Assembly: GCF_000717335.1 (NCBI RefSeq)
Contig: NZ_JNYZ01000019.1
Coordinates: forward strand, 124,001-188,000
Reading direction: 5' to 3'
Length of the DNA stretch: 64,000 nucleotides
DNA from: Amycolatopsis jejuensis
Lineage (GTDB): Bacteria > Actinomycetota > Actinomycetes > Mycobacteriales > Pseudonocardiaceae
Shown here: positions 47,804-56,029 of the stretch, one piece after another
Layout: each line of letters begins with the position of its first letter
Position numbering within the stretch: position 1 is the stretch's first letter
Notes under the pieces: model-generated
The model's input: only the letters and a program-made list of their open reading frames with translations
Told to the model about the DNA's origin: nothing
The model's database searches: none
Position numbers and translations under genes: made by a program

Positions 47804-49192
47804 ATGAAGAGACCCGGCGCTGCCGTCGCCACGCTCACCTACCTCGGCTTCGCCCTCCAGCTCGTCCAGGTCGGCCTGCTGCCGCTGCTGCCCGCGATCG
47901 GCCGTGACCTGCACACCTCCCCCGCCGGTACGTCGTGGATCCTCACCTCCGGGCTGCTGTCCGGCGCGGTCTTCCTCGCCGTGCTCACCCGGCTCGCGGA
48001 CCTGATCGGCAAGAAGCCGGTGATCCTGCTGGCGATGGGCCTGGTGCTGGCGGGCTGCCTGATCGACAGCTTCGCGACGAACCTCCCGCTGGTCCTCCTC
48101 GGCCGGGTCCTGATCGGCGCGCAACTGCCGATGCTCGCGCTGCCGGAAGCGATCGCGAACGACACCATGCCCCCGAAACAGGCACACACCGCGATCAGCG
48201 CGATCCACGTCGGCACCGGGCTGGGGGTCGCCGCAGGCCTGTTGCTGGGAGCCGCCGTCGGCGTCCACTGGCACGTGTTCTTCATGTGCGGCGCGGTGGC
48301 GAGCCTCCTCGGGCTCATCGCGACCGCAGTGTTCGTCCGAGACTCTCCAGAACGCGCCCGCGGCGGCCTCGACGTGCCCGGTGCCGTCCTGCTCACGCTG
48401 GCTCTGGTCGCCCTGCTGCTCGGACTGAGCCAAGGACCTTCCTGGGGCTGGGGTTCCGCCCAGGTCCTCGGCCTGCTTCTGGGCGGCGTCGCGTCCGGCG
48501 GCCTGTGGTGGTGGCGCGAACGCGTCGCCCGCCACCCCTTGCTGGACGTCTCCTACCTGCTGCGGCCGCAGGTCGCCCTCCCCTACGCCATGACGTTCCT
48601 GATGGCGTTCGGCATCTACGGTTCGCTGTCCGCCGTCACGAGGCTGGCGCAGACCCCGGTGTCGGCAGGCTTCGGGTACGGGTGGAACAGCCTTGCCGCA
48701 GGCTGGTTCGCGGTGCCACAGGCGGTGGGCAGCCTGCTCGGCATCGTCGTCCTGCGCACCCTGCGCCCGTGTGGCCTGGTACTCACCTCGGCAGCTGCTT
48801 TTGTCTTGATCACGATCGGGTTCGCCGGATTCGCCTTCGGCCATGCTGTTCCACTGGTCGAGCTGATCGCCCTCGGGTTCGATTCGATGGGCCTGGCTAC
48901 CGGTCTTGCCGCTACGCAGTTGCTCGTGCTGCGCGCAGTTCCGGCCGCGGAGTCGGGCATCGCACTGGGGCTGTCGGTGGTGCTGTACGCGGTGGGAAAC
49001 TCGTTGGGCAGCGCGGTTTTCGGGGTGCTGTTCGCGAGTATTCGCACTCCGGCCGGGATTCCGGGGTTGAACGCGTATCTGGCGGGGTTCGCCGCGTGTG
49101 GGTTGTGTGCGGTGATCGGGCTGGTGCTCTGTCTCCCACTGGCCCGCCGCCTGCGGACTGCCCCGGCGGTGCTTGAGGGAGCGGCGGTGTGA
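47804..49192 (+). CDS. MFS exporter of the DHA2/EmrB type
   Basis: A 462-residue transporter with about 14 hydrophobic helices. GRDLHTSPAGTSWILTSGLLSGAVF and RLADLIGKKPVILLAMG are the helix 1-3 signatures of DHA2 exporters. The ATG is weakly supported by a ribosome site (CGGAAT). Divergent PadR control and the operator at 47720 suggest an inducible efflux function. The substrate is not visible. Confidence 0.88.
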   Translation: MKRPGAAVATLTYLGFALQLVQVGLLPLLPAIGRDLHTSPAGTSWILTSGLLSGAVFLAVLTRLADLIGKKPVILLAMGLVLAGCLIDSFATNLPLVLLGRVLIGAQLPMLALPEAIANDTMPPKQAHTAISAIHVGTGLGVAAGLLLGAAVGVHWHVFFMCGAVASLLGLIATAVFVRDSPERARGGLDVPGAVLLTLALVALLLGLSQGPSWGWGSAQVLGLLLGGVASGGLWWWRERVARHPLLDVSYLLRPQVALPYAMTFLMAFGIYGSLSAVTRLAQTPVSAGFGYGWNSLAAGWFAVPQAVGSLLGIVVLRTLRPCGLVLTSAAAFVLITIGFAGFAFGHAVPLVELIALGFDSMGLATGLAATQLLVLRAVPAAESGIALGLSVVLYAVGNSLGSAVFGVLFASIRTPAGIPGLNAYLAGFAACGLCAVIGLVLCLPLARRLRTAPAVLEGAAV

Positions 49193-49473
49193 GCGATTCC
49201 TTGGTGGGCAACGACTTTGTTGTCCACTCATCCCAGAATGAGCTGTGCCTGCAGACCGGCGGCGGTACGTTGCACGTCGCCGGCGCTTGCGCCCCGCCGA
49301 CCCGGCGCGGCAATTCCGAACGAAGCCACCGTATACCTCGATTCCCGGCGAAACGAACGTCACCTTCGGACAGTGACAAGTCTCGCGGTTTCCGGGGCAT
49401 TTCGGGGGCTACGGCTGTTGCCGATCCGGCGGGTGATCCGCCACGTGTGTTGCCGCGGATTCCCGCTGCGGGA
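49193..49473. other. Gene-free gap with a hairpin
   Basis: This 281-bp gap between convergent genes holds a hairpin at 49204-49227 (GTGGGCAAC/GTTGTCCAC, one G-T wobble, 6-nt loop) just after the MFS stop, which may act as its terminator. I see no gene, repeat or clear promoter in the rest. Confidence 0.4.
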
Positions 49474-50985
49474 TCAGAGGAAGCTCACGTTCTGTGCGAG
49501 GGTCAACCGGCTCGAATAGTTCACCGTGTTCGTAGCCCGGCGCATGTAGGCGCGCCAGGCGTCCGAACCTGATTCCCGGCCTCCGCCGGTTTCCTTTTCC
49601 CCGCCGAATGCGCCGCCGATCTCGGCACCGGACGTGCCGATGTTGACGTTCGCGATTCCGCAGTCGGAACCGTCCGCGGCGAGGAAGCGTTCGGCCTCCT
49701 GCTGGTCACGGGTGAAAATCGACGACGACAATCCTTGCGGCACGTCGTTGTGCAGCGCAATGGCTTCCTCGAAGGAATCGTAGGTGAGCACGTACAGAAT
49801 CGGCGCGAACGTTTCCTCGCGCACCACCGGAGTCTGGCCGGTACACCGCACGATCGCCGGTTCCACATACGCGCCGCCGAGCCGGTTCCCGCCCGCGAGC
49901 ACCTTGCCGCCCTCGGCCTGGGCCTGTTCGAGTGCGGCGGTCATCTTGCCGGCAGCCTGGTCGGTGATCAGCGGACCGACCAGGGTGGCCTCGTCGAACG
50001 GGTCGCCGATGGGCAGATTTCCGTACGCCGAAACGAGACGTGCGGTCAGGTCGTCGGCGATGTCTCGGTGCACGATGAGCCGGCGCAGCGTCGTGCACCG
50101 CTGTCCGGCGGTACCCGCGGCAGCGAACACGATGCCCGGGATGGCCAGGTCGAAGTCGGCGCTCGGGGCGACGACCGCCGCGTTGTTGCCACCGAGTTCC
50201 AGCAGCGTACGGCCGAAGCGGGCGGCCACCCGGGGTCCGATTTCCCGGCCCATCCGCGTGGAACCGGTGGCGCTGACGAGCGCGACCCGAGGGTCGTCGA
50301 CCAGCTGCTCGCCGATCGCGCGATCCCCCAGCAGAAGCCGGTGGACACCCTGCGGCGCACCGGTTTTCGCGATCGCCACCTCGAGAAGATGGCTCACCGC
50401 CAGCGAGATCAGCGGCGTGAGCTCGCTCGGCTTCCACACCACGCTGTCGCCACACACCAGCGCGATCGCCGTGTTCCACGACCACACCGCGGCCGGGAAG
50501 TTGAACGCCGAAATCACCCCGACGACGCCAAGCGGATGCCAGGTTTCGGTGAGCCGGTGCCCGGGCCGCTCGGAGGCGATCGACCGGCCATACAGCTGCC
50601 GCGACAACCCGGCCGCGAAATCGCAGACGTCGATCATTTCCTGGATTTCGCCGAGTGCCTCGGAACGGATCTTGCCGACCTCGACGGTGATCAGGTCGGC
50701 CAGCCCGGATTTGTGCTGCCGCAGCAGGTCCCCCAGCGTCCGGACCAGTTCGCCGCGTACCGGGGCGGGCGTGGTCCGCCAGGTCCGGAACGCTTCGCCG
50801 GCCGCCGCGATCGCCTGATCGACGTCGGCCGCGGTACTGGCGCGGAGCCCGAAAAGATCGCCGCCGGTGATGGGAGTCCGGGCTTGGCGGTCATCGCCGT
50901 CCGGGATCGTGACGTCCCGCAAGGCCGCCCGGGCTCGGGCGCGGACCTCGTCGGTGGTGGGCAGGGCCGCGGTGTGGTCGGGCAT
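49474..50985 (-). CDS. amaB: Piperideine-6-carboxylate/aminoadipate-semialdehyde dehydrogenase (ALDH7 type)
   Basis: A 503-residue ALDH of the ALDH7/antiquitin group. The catalytic Cys lies in GTAGQRCTTLRRL, the Glu in LLELGGNNAAV, and the family-typical ISAFNFPAAVWSWN and GTSGAEIGGAFGGEKETGGGRESGSDAWRAYMRR are present. ALDH7/AmaB oxidises L-aminoadipate semialdehyde (in equilibrium with P6C) to aminoadipate in lysine breakdown. ATG 50985 follows AAAGGA. It is co-transcribed with the FAD oxidase gene upstream (19-bp gap). Confidence 0.87.
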   Translation of the reverse strand: MPDHTAALPTTDEVRARARAALRDVTIPDGDDRQARTPITGGDLFGLRASTAADVDQAIAAAGEAFRTWRTTPAPVRGELVRTLGDLLRQHKSGLADLITVEVGKIRSEALGEIQEMIDVCDFAAGLSRQLYGRSIASERPGHRLTETWHPLGVVGVISAFNFPAAVWSWNTAIALVCGDSVVWKPSELTPLISLAVSHLLEVAIAKTGAPQGVHRLLLGDRAIGEQLVDDPRVALVSATGSTRMGREIGPRVAARFGRTLLELGGNNAAVVAPSADFDLAIPGIVFAAAGTAGQRCTTLRRLIVHRDIADDLTARLVSAYGNLPIGDPFDEATLVGPLITDQAAGKMTAALEQAQAEGGKVLAGGNRLGGAYVEPAIVRCTGQTPVVREETFAPILYVLTYDSFEEAIALHNDVPQGLSSSIFTRDQQEAERFLAADGSDCGIANVNIGTSGAEIGGAFGGEKETGGGRESGSDAWRAYMRRATNTVNYSSRLTLAQNVSFL

Positions 50986-51004
50986 CGGAAGTCCTTTCGC
51001 CGGC

Positions 51005-52162
51005 TCAGACGATGTGGGATTCGGGACGGACGGCCGCACCGGCGAACCGGTCCGCGCCGAGTGGGCCGACGTCGACGAACGGCTCGCGGCCGAAATACAG
51101 GTCGCGGATCACCTCGCCGACCGCCGGGGCCTGCAGGAACCCGTGCCCGGAAAACCCGGTGGCGTACAGGAAATTCGGGGTCTGCGCGGACCGGCCGATC
51201 AGCGCATTGTGGTCCGGCGTGACCTCGTACAGCCCGGCCCACCCGTTGCCGAGGCCGATCCCGAGCAGGCTCGGCGTGCGCGTGGCGACCGCATTCCCCA
51301 GCCGCGGCAGCCACGCGTCGGAGTACTGCAGGTGGTAGCCGGGCGCCTGATCCGGGTCCGACATGCCCATCAGCAGGCCCAGGCCTTCGCGGTGGAAGTA
51401 GTACGACGTGGCGAAATCGATCGTGAACGGCACGACCGGAGCCAGATCGGGCATCGGCTCGGTGAAGATGATCTGGCGCCGGACGGGCGTCACCGGCAAC
51501 GCGGTACCCACCATCTCGCCGAGCGGCTGCGACCAAGCGCCGGCCGCGCAGATGACCGTACCTGCGTTGATGGCACCGCGGTCCGTGTGCACGACCCGCG
51601 CCTCCCCAGCGATGACGTCGATGCCGGTGACCGTGACCTCGGTGTGCAGCTGGGCTCCGTAACGACGCGCGGCGGTCGCGTACCCGAGCACTACCGATTC
51701 CGGCGTGCAATGCCCGTCATCCGGGGAAAACGCGGCGGCCAGCAGCCCGTCGGTGGCGATCAGCGGGGACAACCGTTTCGCCTCGGCCACGTCGATCATC
51801 CGGCTGGTCACGCCGAGCTCGTTCTGCAGCCGGACGTCACGCTCGAACGACTCGACGTCTTCCGCGGTCGACAGCAGGAACAGGTAGCCGACGCGGTGCA
51901 GGTCGATCTCCTGTCCCGGACGGTGGCCGAAGCGGGCGAACGCCGCCAGGCTGCGGGCGCCGAGCCGGATGTTGATCTCGTCCGAAAACTGCGCCCGGAC
52001 GCCGCCTGCGGCCCTGCACGTGGACCCCGCGCCGAGCCGGTCCCGTTCGAGGAGCACGACGTCCGGCACCCCGGCTTCGCCCAGGTGGAAGGCGATGCTG
52101 GTCCCGATCGCGCCACCGCCGACGATCACGACCCCGGCGGACGGCGGAAGCACGCGGGTCAC
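51005..52162 (-). CDS. FAD-dependent amine oxidase, probably L-pipecolate oxidase-like
   Basis: A 385-residue flavoprotein of the DAO/sarcosine-oxidase group. The Rossmann motif is VVIVGGGAIGTSIAFHLGEAG at the start; RLGAGSTCRAAGGVRAQF is the conserved FAD contact; TPDHNALIG and ATGFSGHGFLQAPAVGE are typical of the family. It lies directly before the ALDH7 gene. The pair resembles AmaA-AmaB, which oxidises pipecolate to P6C and on to aminoadipate. GTG 52162 follows AAGGAG. Sarcosine or proline oxidation is the alternative. Confidence 0.82.
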   Translation of the reverse strand: MTRVLPPSAGVVIVGGGAIGTSIAFHLGEAGVPDVVLLERDRLGAGSTCRAAGGVRAQFSDEINIRLGARSLAAFARFGHRPGQEIDLHRVGYLFLLSTAEDVESFERDVRLQNELGVTSRMIDVAEAKRLSPLIATDGLLAAAFSPDDGHCTPESVVLGYATAARRYGAQLHTEVTVTGIDVIAGEARVVHTDRGAINAGTVICAAGAWSQPLGEMVGTALPVTPVRRQIIFTEPMPDLAPVVPFTIDFATSYYFHREGLGLLMGMSDPDQAPGYHLQYSDAWLPRLGNAVATRTPSLLGIGLGNGWAGLYEVTPDHNALIGRSAQTPNFLYATGFSGHGFLQAPAVGEVIRDLYFGREPFVDVGPLGADRFAGAAVRPESHIV

Positions 52163-52242
52163 GGTGTTCTCCTTCGAACCGGAGGAGAACTCATGGTCCC
52201 GCGTGCCGAAGGTTCACGTCCAGTGACGAAAAATGCGGAGAA

Positions 52243-52271
52243 AGCTTTAGCAAAGCTGTCGCTTTTGACAG
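52243..52271. promoter_or_regulatory. Overlapping LysR operator dyads
   Basis: AGCTTTAGCAAAGCT (52243-52257, 6-bp arms) overlaps CTGTCGCTTTTGACAG (52256-52271, 5-bp arms). Both lie in the 135-bp gap between the FAD oxidase and the divergent LysR gene. Two adjacent dyads are the usual layout of LysR recognition and activation sites. Confidence 0.6.
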
Positions 52272-52297
52272 AATACCCGGTTGTGGAGTGGTCGAGT

Positions 52298-53176
52298 GTG
52301 CAGCTGCGGTCTTTCGTCGAACTACGGCGCCGCGGCACGATCAGCGCGGTCGCCGAGGCGCTCGGGTACACCGCGGGCGGGGTGTCGCAGCAGCTCACGG
52401 CGCTGGAACGGGCTGCGGGCACGGCGCTCACCCGCCGAGTCGGACGCCGCGTCGAGCTCACCGACGCCGGGCTGACGCTCGCCGAGCACGCCCAGCGCAT
52501 CCTCGACATCGAGGCGGAGGCCGCCGCCGCACTGGAGCGCGACGACATCGCCGGGCAGCTGCGGGTCGCCATGTTCGCCACCGCCGCGGCGGACATCCTG
52601 CCGCTGATGCTGACCCGGGTCGAACAGCAGTATCCGCGGCTGACGGTGCGCAGCCAGGAAATGGACGTCGACGAGGTCCACGACGCCGTCGCTTCCGGAG
52701 CCGTGGACCTCGCGGTCGGCCTCGACTACCCGGACGTCCCGATCCGCCGGGACCCGGCACTGCACCTGATCCGGCTCTACCGCGAACGGTTCTCGCTCGC
52801 GGTACCGGCGGGTTCGCTGCCGGGCGCCCGGAGGATCAGCCTGCGGGACACGGCGTCGCTGGGCTGGATTCTGCCGCCCGAAGCCAGTTACTACGGCCTG
52901 GCGATCCGCACCGTGTGCCGGCGGGCGGGGGTGGAACCGCAGCTGCGGCACGAGGTCACCGACACTGCCGCGTCGCTGGCGCTCGTGGAAGCCGGGGTCG
53001 GCATCGGCCCGGTCACCGACCTCATGCTGCGGCTCCGCCCGTCCCGCTTCGACGTGCTCGCCCTGACCGAGGTGTTCGAACGGCACATCGTCGCGGTCGT
53101 CCGGTCGGCCGCCCGCAACCGGCCGAGCGTGGCGGCACTGGTGGGGGTATTACGCGGGCTGGCCGAGGAAACCTAG
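52298..53176 (+). CDS. LysR-family regulator of the lysine/pipecolate operon
   Basis: A 292-residue LysR protein. The HTH is at about 5-60 (TISAVAEALGYTAGGVSQQLTALE), followed by an effector domain with DLAVGLDYPDVP and a conserved GVGIGPVTDL. GTG 52298 is chosen: GGAG lies 8 nt before it and VQLRSFVEL is the usual LysR start. It is divergent from the oxidase/ALDH pair and has two dyads at its promoter. Its TAG stop is shared with the convergent gene through CTAG. Confidence 0.88.
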   Translation: MQLRSFVELRRRGTISAVAEALGYTAGGVSQQLTALERAAGTALTRRVGRRVELTDAGLTLAEHAQRILDIEAEAAAALERDDIAGQLRVAMFATAAADILPLMLTRVEQQYPRLTVRSQEMDVDEVHDAVASGAVDLAVGLDYPDVPIRRDPALHLIRLYRERFSLAVPAGSLPGARRISLRDTASLGWILPPEASYYGLAIRTVCRRAGVEPQLRHEVTDTAASLALVEAGVGIGPVTDLMLRLRPSRFDVLALTEVFERHIVAVVRSAARNRPSVAALVGVLRGLAEET

Positions 53177-53565
53177 CCGACGCCGAGGGTCGCGAGCAGC
53201 ACGAGCACCACGGTCGCGACCGCCACGAGCCCGTGCGCACCGACCACCACCACCGGGAAATGCCGTTCCGCCACCTCGGCCGTCGCGCGGGTGCGGTAGG
53301 TCGGAATCCAGCGGGCGAGCATCGCAAACCCCAGCGCGGCAACGGGAACGAGCAGGATGAAGGCAATCCACGCCAGTACCCGGGAATCGGCGACCAGGTA
53401 GACGATCCACACGACCAGCCCGGCGGCAGCGAGCGCGAAGTGCCCGAACAGCACCGCGGGCGGGAGGTGGCTGCGCTTGGTTCCCCCCTTCGCGACCCAG
53501 GTCCCGAGCAGGACGAACCCGCCCCCGGCAGTGACCAGCCACGCAATCAACGCGGCAATACTCAT
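53173..53565 (-). CDS. Small four-helix membrane protein
   Basis: A 130-residue membrane protein with about four helices (AALIAWLVTAGGGFVLLGTWV; LFGHFALAAAGLVVWIVYLVA; VLAWIAFILLVPVAALGFAMLARWI; VVVVGAHGLVAVATVVLVLLATL). I recognise no catalytic motif; two His residues in helices 2 and 4 could bind a metal or heme. It follows the DUF2231 gene on the same strand, so the two probably work together in the membrane. Confidence 0.78.
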   Translation of the reverse strand: MSIAALIAWLVTAGGGFVLLGTWVAKGGTKRSHLPPAVLFGHFALAAAGLVVWIVYLVADSRVLAWIAFILLVPVAALGFAMLARWIPTYRTRATAEVAERHFPVVVVGAHGLVAVATVVLVLLATLGVG

Positions 53566-53591
53566 AGTGTTTCTCCTTGTTCCATGACAGG

Positions 53592-54110
53592 TCAGCGGGC
53601 GGTCTGGAAACCTTCGGCCTGCGTTGCTTCGTCGGCGACGCGGACGCCGTAGCGGTAGGCCAGTTTGCCGCCGAGATAACCGGAAACCCCGAGCGCGAGC
53701 ACACTGGCGACGGACAGCATGAGCGGACCGGTGGCGACCGGTCCGGGCAGGTCGTAGGTGGTGCGGCGCCAGAAGAAGTTGCCGACGTAGGCACCGGTGA
53801 TCACCAGGTTCAGGGTCATGTGCACGAGCCCGGTGCGGAACGCGGGCGTGCCCGCCGGGATGCCCAGCAGGTCGAGCATCCCGACGAGCGCCGCGGCCAG
53901 CGCCCCGACCACCCCGATCGCGATGAGCCACAACGACCCCTTCGCGAGAAACCCGGGCCCGGCCACGATCCGCGACGCGACGTCGAACACCACCGCGCAC
54001 ACCCAGGCACCGATCGGCACGGTGACGAGGATCGGATGGAACGGATGCCCGTACGGCCCCGCCATCGCGGGGCTCACCGGCTGCTTTGCCGCATGGACGT
54101 CCTCGATCAC
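53592..54110 (-). CDS. DUF2231-family membrane protein
   Basis: A 172-residue membrane protein with four or five helices. The N-terminal AGPYGHPFHPILVTVPIGAWVCAVVFD is the hallmark of DUF2231 (HPxHPxLV...P), with histidines that may bind heme. Members often occur with cytochromes or redox stress genes. The function is unknown. A 26-bp gap separates it from the next small membrane gene. Confidence 0.85.
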   Translation of the reverse strand: MIEDVHAAKQPVSPAMAGPYGHPFHPILVTVPIGAWVCAVVFDVASRIVAGPGFLAKGSLWLIAIGVVGALAAALVGMLDLLGIPAGTPAFRTGLVHMTLNLVITGAYVGNFFWRRTTYDLPGPVATGPLMLSVASVLALGVSGYLGGKLAYRYGVRVADEATQAEGFQTAR

Positions 54111-54253
54111 GACCGGCTCCTGACCCTGGTGGATATCACCAGCAAAGTTTGGTCTTATTCACCGTGCCGGTCAAGATGGGCAGGCCAGTACGTACCCATT
54201 CGAGATATGACCCATCTTTCCCGGTGCAACCCGCGGGCCCGTATCGTGGTGCG

Positions 54254-54700
54254 ATGGCTTCCCCGAGCGCGGGCGTGGTTTTCGAGCTGCTGTACCTCGC
54301 GCTGACCACCCTGTGGCTGGGCTCGATGGCCTACAGCCTGGTCGTCGTGCAGCCGAAGGTCGCCAAGTTCTTCCCGGATGCCGAACAGCGCGAGGAATTC
54401 CTGGTCACCCTCGCCCACGGCAACCGGCGGCCGGTCGTGGCGCTCGTCGCCGCCCTGGTGCTCAGCGGGGGCGCCGCCGCGCTCACCGGGTCCGGCACCG
54501 GCTACTTCATCGCGGTGGGGCTCGATGTCATCGCAGCCGGGATCTTCGCCGACGTCTCATGGCGGCACTGGCCCGCCCGCGTCTTCGCGCTGCCCGAGGA
54601 ACTCCCCCGGTTCCGCCGCGCGCTCGCCGTCCGCGCCTGGACCATGACCGTCCTCATCGGACTCTCCTACGCGGTCGCGCTGACGGTGAGCCTGTCATGA
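54254..54700 (+). CDS. CopD/DUF4149-like membrane protein
   Basis: A 148-residue protein with four helices (VVFELLYLALTTLWLGSMAYSLVVVQPKV at the start). The LWLGSM...V pattern and a conserved GNRRP loop look like CopD-type and DUF4149 proteins, but no copper motif is certain. ATG 54254 is chosen because homologous sequence begins there. Its stop overlaps the epimerase ATG (ATGA), so the two are co-translated. Confidence 0.7.
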   Translation: MASPSAGVVFELLYLALTTLWLGSMAYSLVVVQPKVAKFFPDAEQREEFLVTLAHGNRRPVVALVAALVLSGGAAALTGSGTGYFIAVGLDVIAAGIFADVSWRHWPARVFALPEELPRFRRALAVRAWTMTVLIGLSYAVALTVSLS

Positions 54701-55587
54701 GGATCGTGATCGCGGGTTCGAGCGGCCTGATCGGGACCGCGCTGCGCCGGTCCTGGGCCGCGGACGGGCACACCGTCATCCGGCTGGTCCGCCGGAATGC
54801 CGCGGCCCCCGATGAACGATTCTGGGACCCGACGGGTTCGCCGGACCCTGGGTTGCTGTCCGGCGCGGACGTAGTGGTCAACCTCGCCGGAGCCGGTCTC
54901 GGTGCCCGCCGGTGGACACGCGCCTACCGGGAAGTGCTGCGGCACAGCAGAATCGGCCCGGCCCGCGCACTCGCCGAGATGACCGCACGCGCCGACCCGC
55001 CACCCCGGATCATGCTGGCGGCGTCGGGAATGCGCTACTACGGCGTCGACCGCGGAGACCGCGAACTGACCGAATCCGACGACCCCGGCCGCTCCGGTTT
55101 CCTGCCCGCGATCACCCGCGAATGGGAAGCCGCCACGGACCCGGCCGCGATTCCGGTGTGCCACCTGCGAATGGGCCTGGTCCTCGCCCAGGACGGCGGG
55201 GTACTGACCCAGCTGCTCCCCCTGTTCCGCCGCGGCCTCGGCGCACGACTGGGAACCGGCCGCGAGTTCTGGAGCTACACCGGCCTCACCGACGCCGTAC
55301 GCGCGATCCGCCACCTCGCCGAACTGCCCAGCGCGCAGGGTCCGTACAACATCACGACCCCGGATCCGGTACGCAGCGCCGAATTCACCCGCACCCTGGC
55401 CGAGGTGCTCGGCCGCCGCGCGTTATTGCGCGTTCCGACCTGGGCCTTGCGGCTGTCACTTGGCGACGTCGCCCCGGAGGTGCTCGGCAGCCTGCGAGTC
55501 CTGCCCACCCGGCTGACCGAAGCCGGGTTCGGGTTCACGCAACCGCACCTTCACCAGGTCCTGCGCCACGAACTCCGGCCGGGCTGA
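54697..55587 (+). CDS. TIGR01777-type NAD-dependent epimerase (YfcH/SulA-like)
   Basis: A 296-residue extended SDR. The cofactor loop GSSGLIGTALRR is at the N-terminus; NLAGAGLGARRWT and SGMRYYG are typical TIGR01777 motifs; the C-terminal DUF1731 (RVPTWALRLSLGDVAPEVLGSLRVLPTRL) is complete. Members include a thioredoxin-like cell-division effector in plants and bacterial YfcH, with unclear substrates. A degenerate copy of its 3' end lies right after it (55630-55766). Confidence 0.88.
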   Translation: MRIVIAGSSGLIGTALRRSWAADGHTVIRLVRRNAAAPDERFWDPTGSPDPGLLSGADVVVNLAGAGLGARRWTRAYREVLRHSRIGPARALAEMTARADPPPRIMLAASGMRYYGVDRGDRELTESDDPGRSGFLPAITREWEAATDPAAIPVCHLRMGLVLAQDGGVLTQLLPLFRRGLGARLGTGREFWSYTGLTDAVRAIRHLAELPSAQGPYNITTPDPVRSAEFTRTLAEVLGRRALLRVPTWALRLSLGDVAPEVLGSLRVLPTRLTEAGFGFTQPHLHQVLRHELRPG

Positions 55588-55629
55588 GCATTTCCGCCAC
55601 GCGGTATTGCACGCACCCACCTGAGCCCC

Positions 55630-55766
55630 GCGGCTGCCCCTCGGCCACCTCCCCGAAGTACTCGGCAGCCTCCGGGTCCGCCTGCTTGACCGGAACCGGG
55701 TCCACATTCACACCTCGACCAAGCCCCCGCGCCACGAACTCCGGCCACACTGAACATTTCCGCCAC
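55630..55766 (+). pseudogene. Degenerate duplicate of the epimerase 3' end
   Basis: This segment repeats the last part of the epimerase gene (55449-55600), including its stop and 15 bp after it. Shared blocks include GCGGCTG, CTCGGCAGCCT, GCGCCACGAACTCCGGCC and CATTTCCGCCAC. The copy is about 15 bp shorter, with many substitutions, and has no start. It is a decayed tandem duplication of the gene end, not a working gene. Confidence 0.75.
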
Positions 55767-56029
55767 CAGGTCCAGACCGGCGTACCGGGCATTTCACCCA
55801 TTACCTCGATATCCGGCACCCCATTCCGGAGCGTGACCGGGAAATTCGCCCGGATGATTCTTGTGCGACGGAAAAACCCCGCAGATTCCCAAAGAATGGA
55901 TTTCGCGTTCGAGGTGTTCACGTCGCGCACATCTTGCGGCCTCGGGCAATTCGGGTCGGCGACCGGGTCGGTTCTCACCATTGACCGGCCCTGGCGTCCA
56001 GGGCCGGTCATCCACCCTCAGGAGGATTC
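55767..56029 (+). promoter_or_regulatory. Leader of the phosphoesterase gene with a perfect hairpin
   Basis: GACCGGCCCTGG (55983-55994) and CCAGGGCCGGTC (55998-56009) form a perfect 12-bp stem with a 3-nt loop, only 11 nt before the GGAGG ribosome site at 56021. It could stop read-through from upstream or act as an RNA structure near the start. Phosphate starvation boxes were looked for by eye; no convincing direct repeats were found. Confidence 0.5.
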
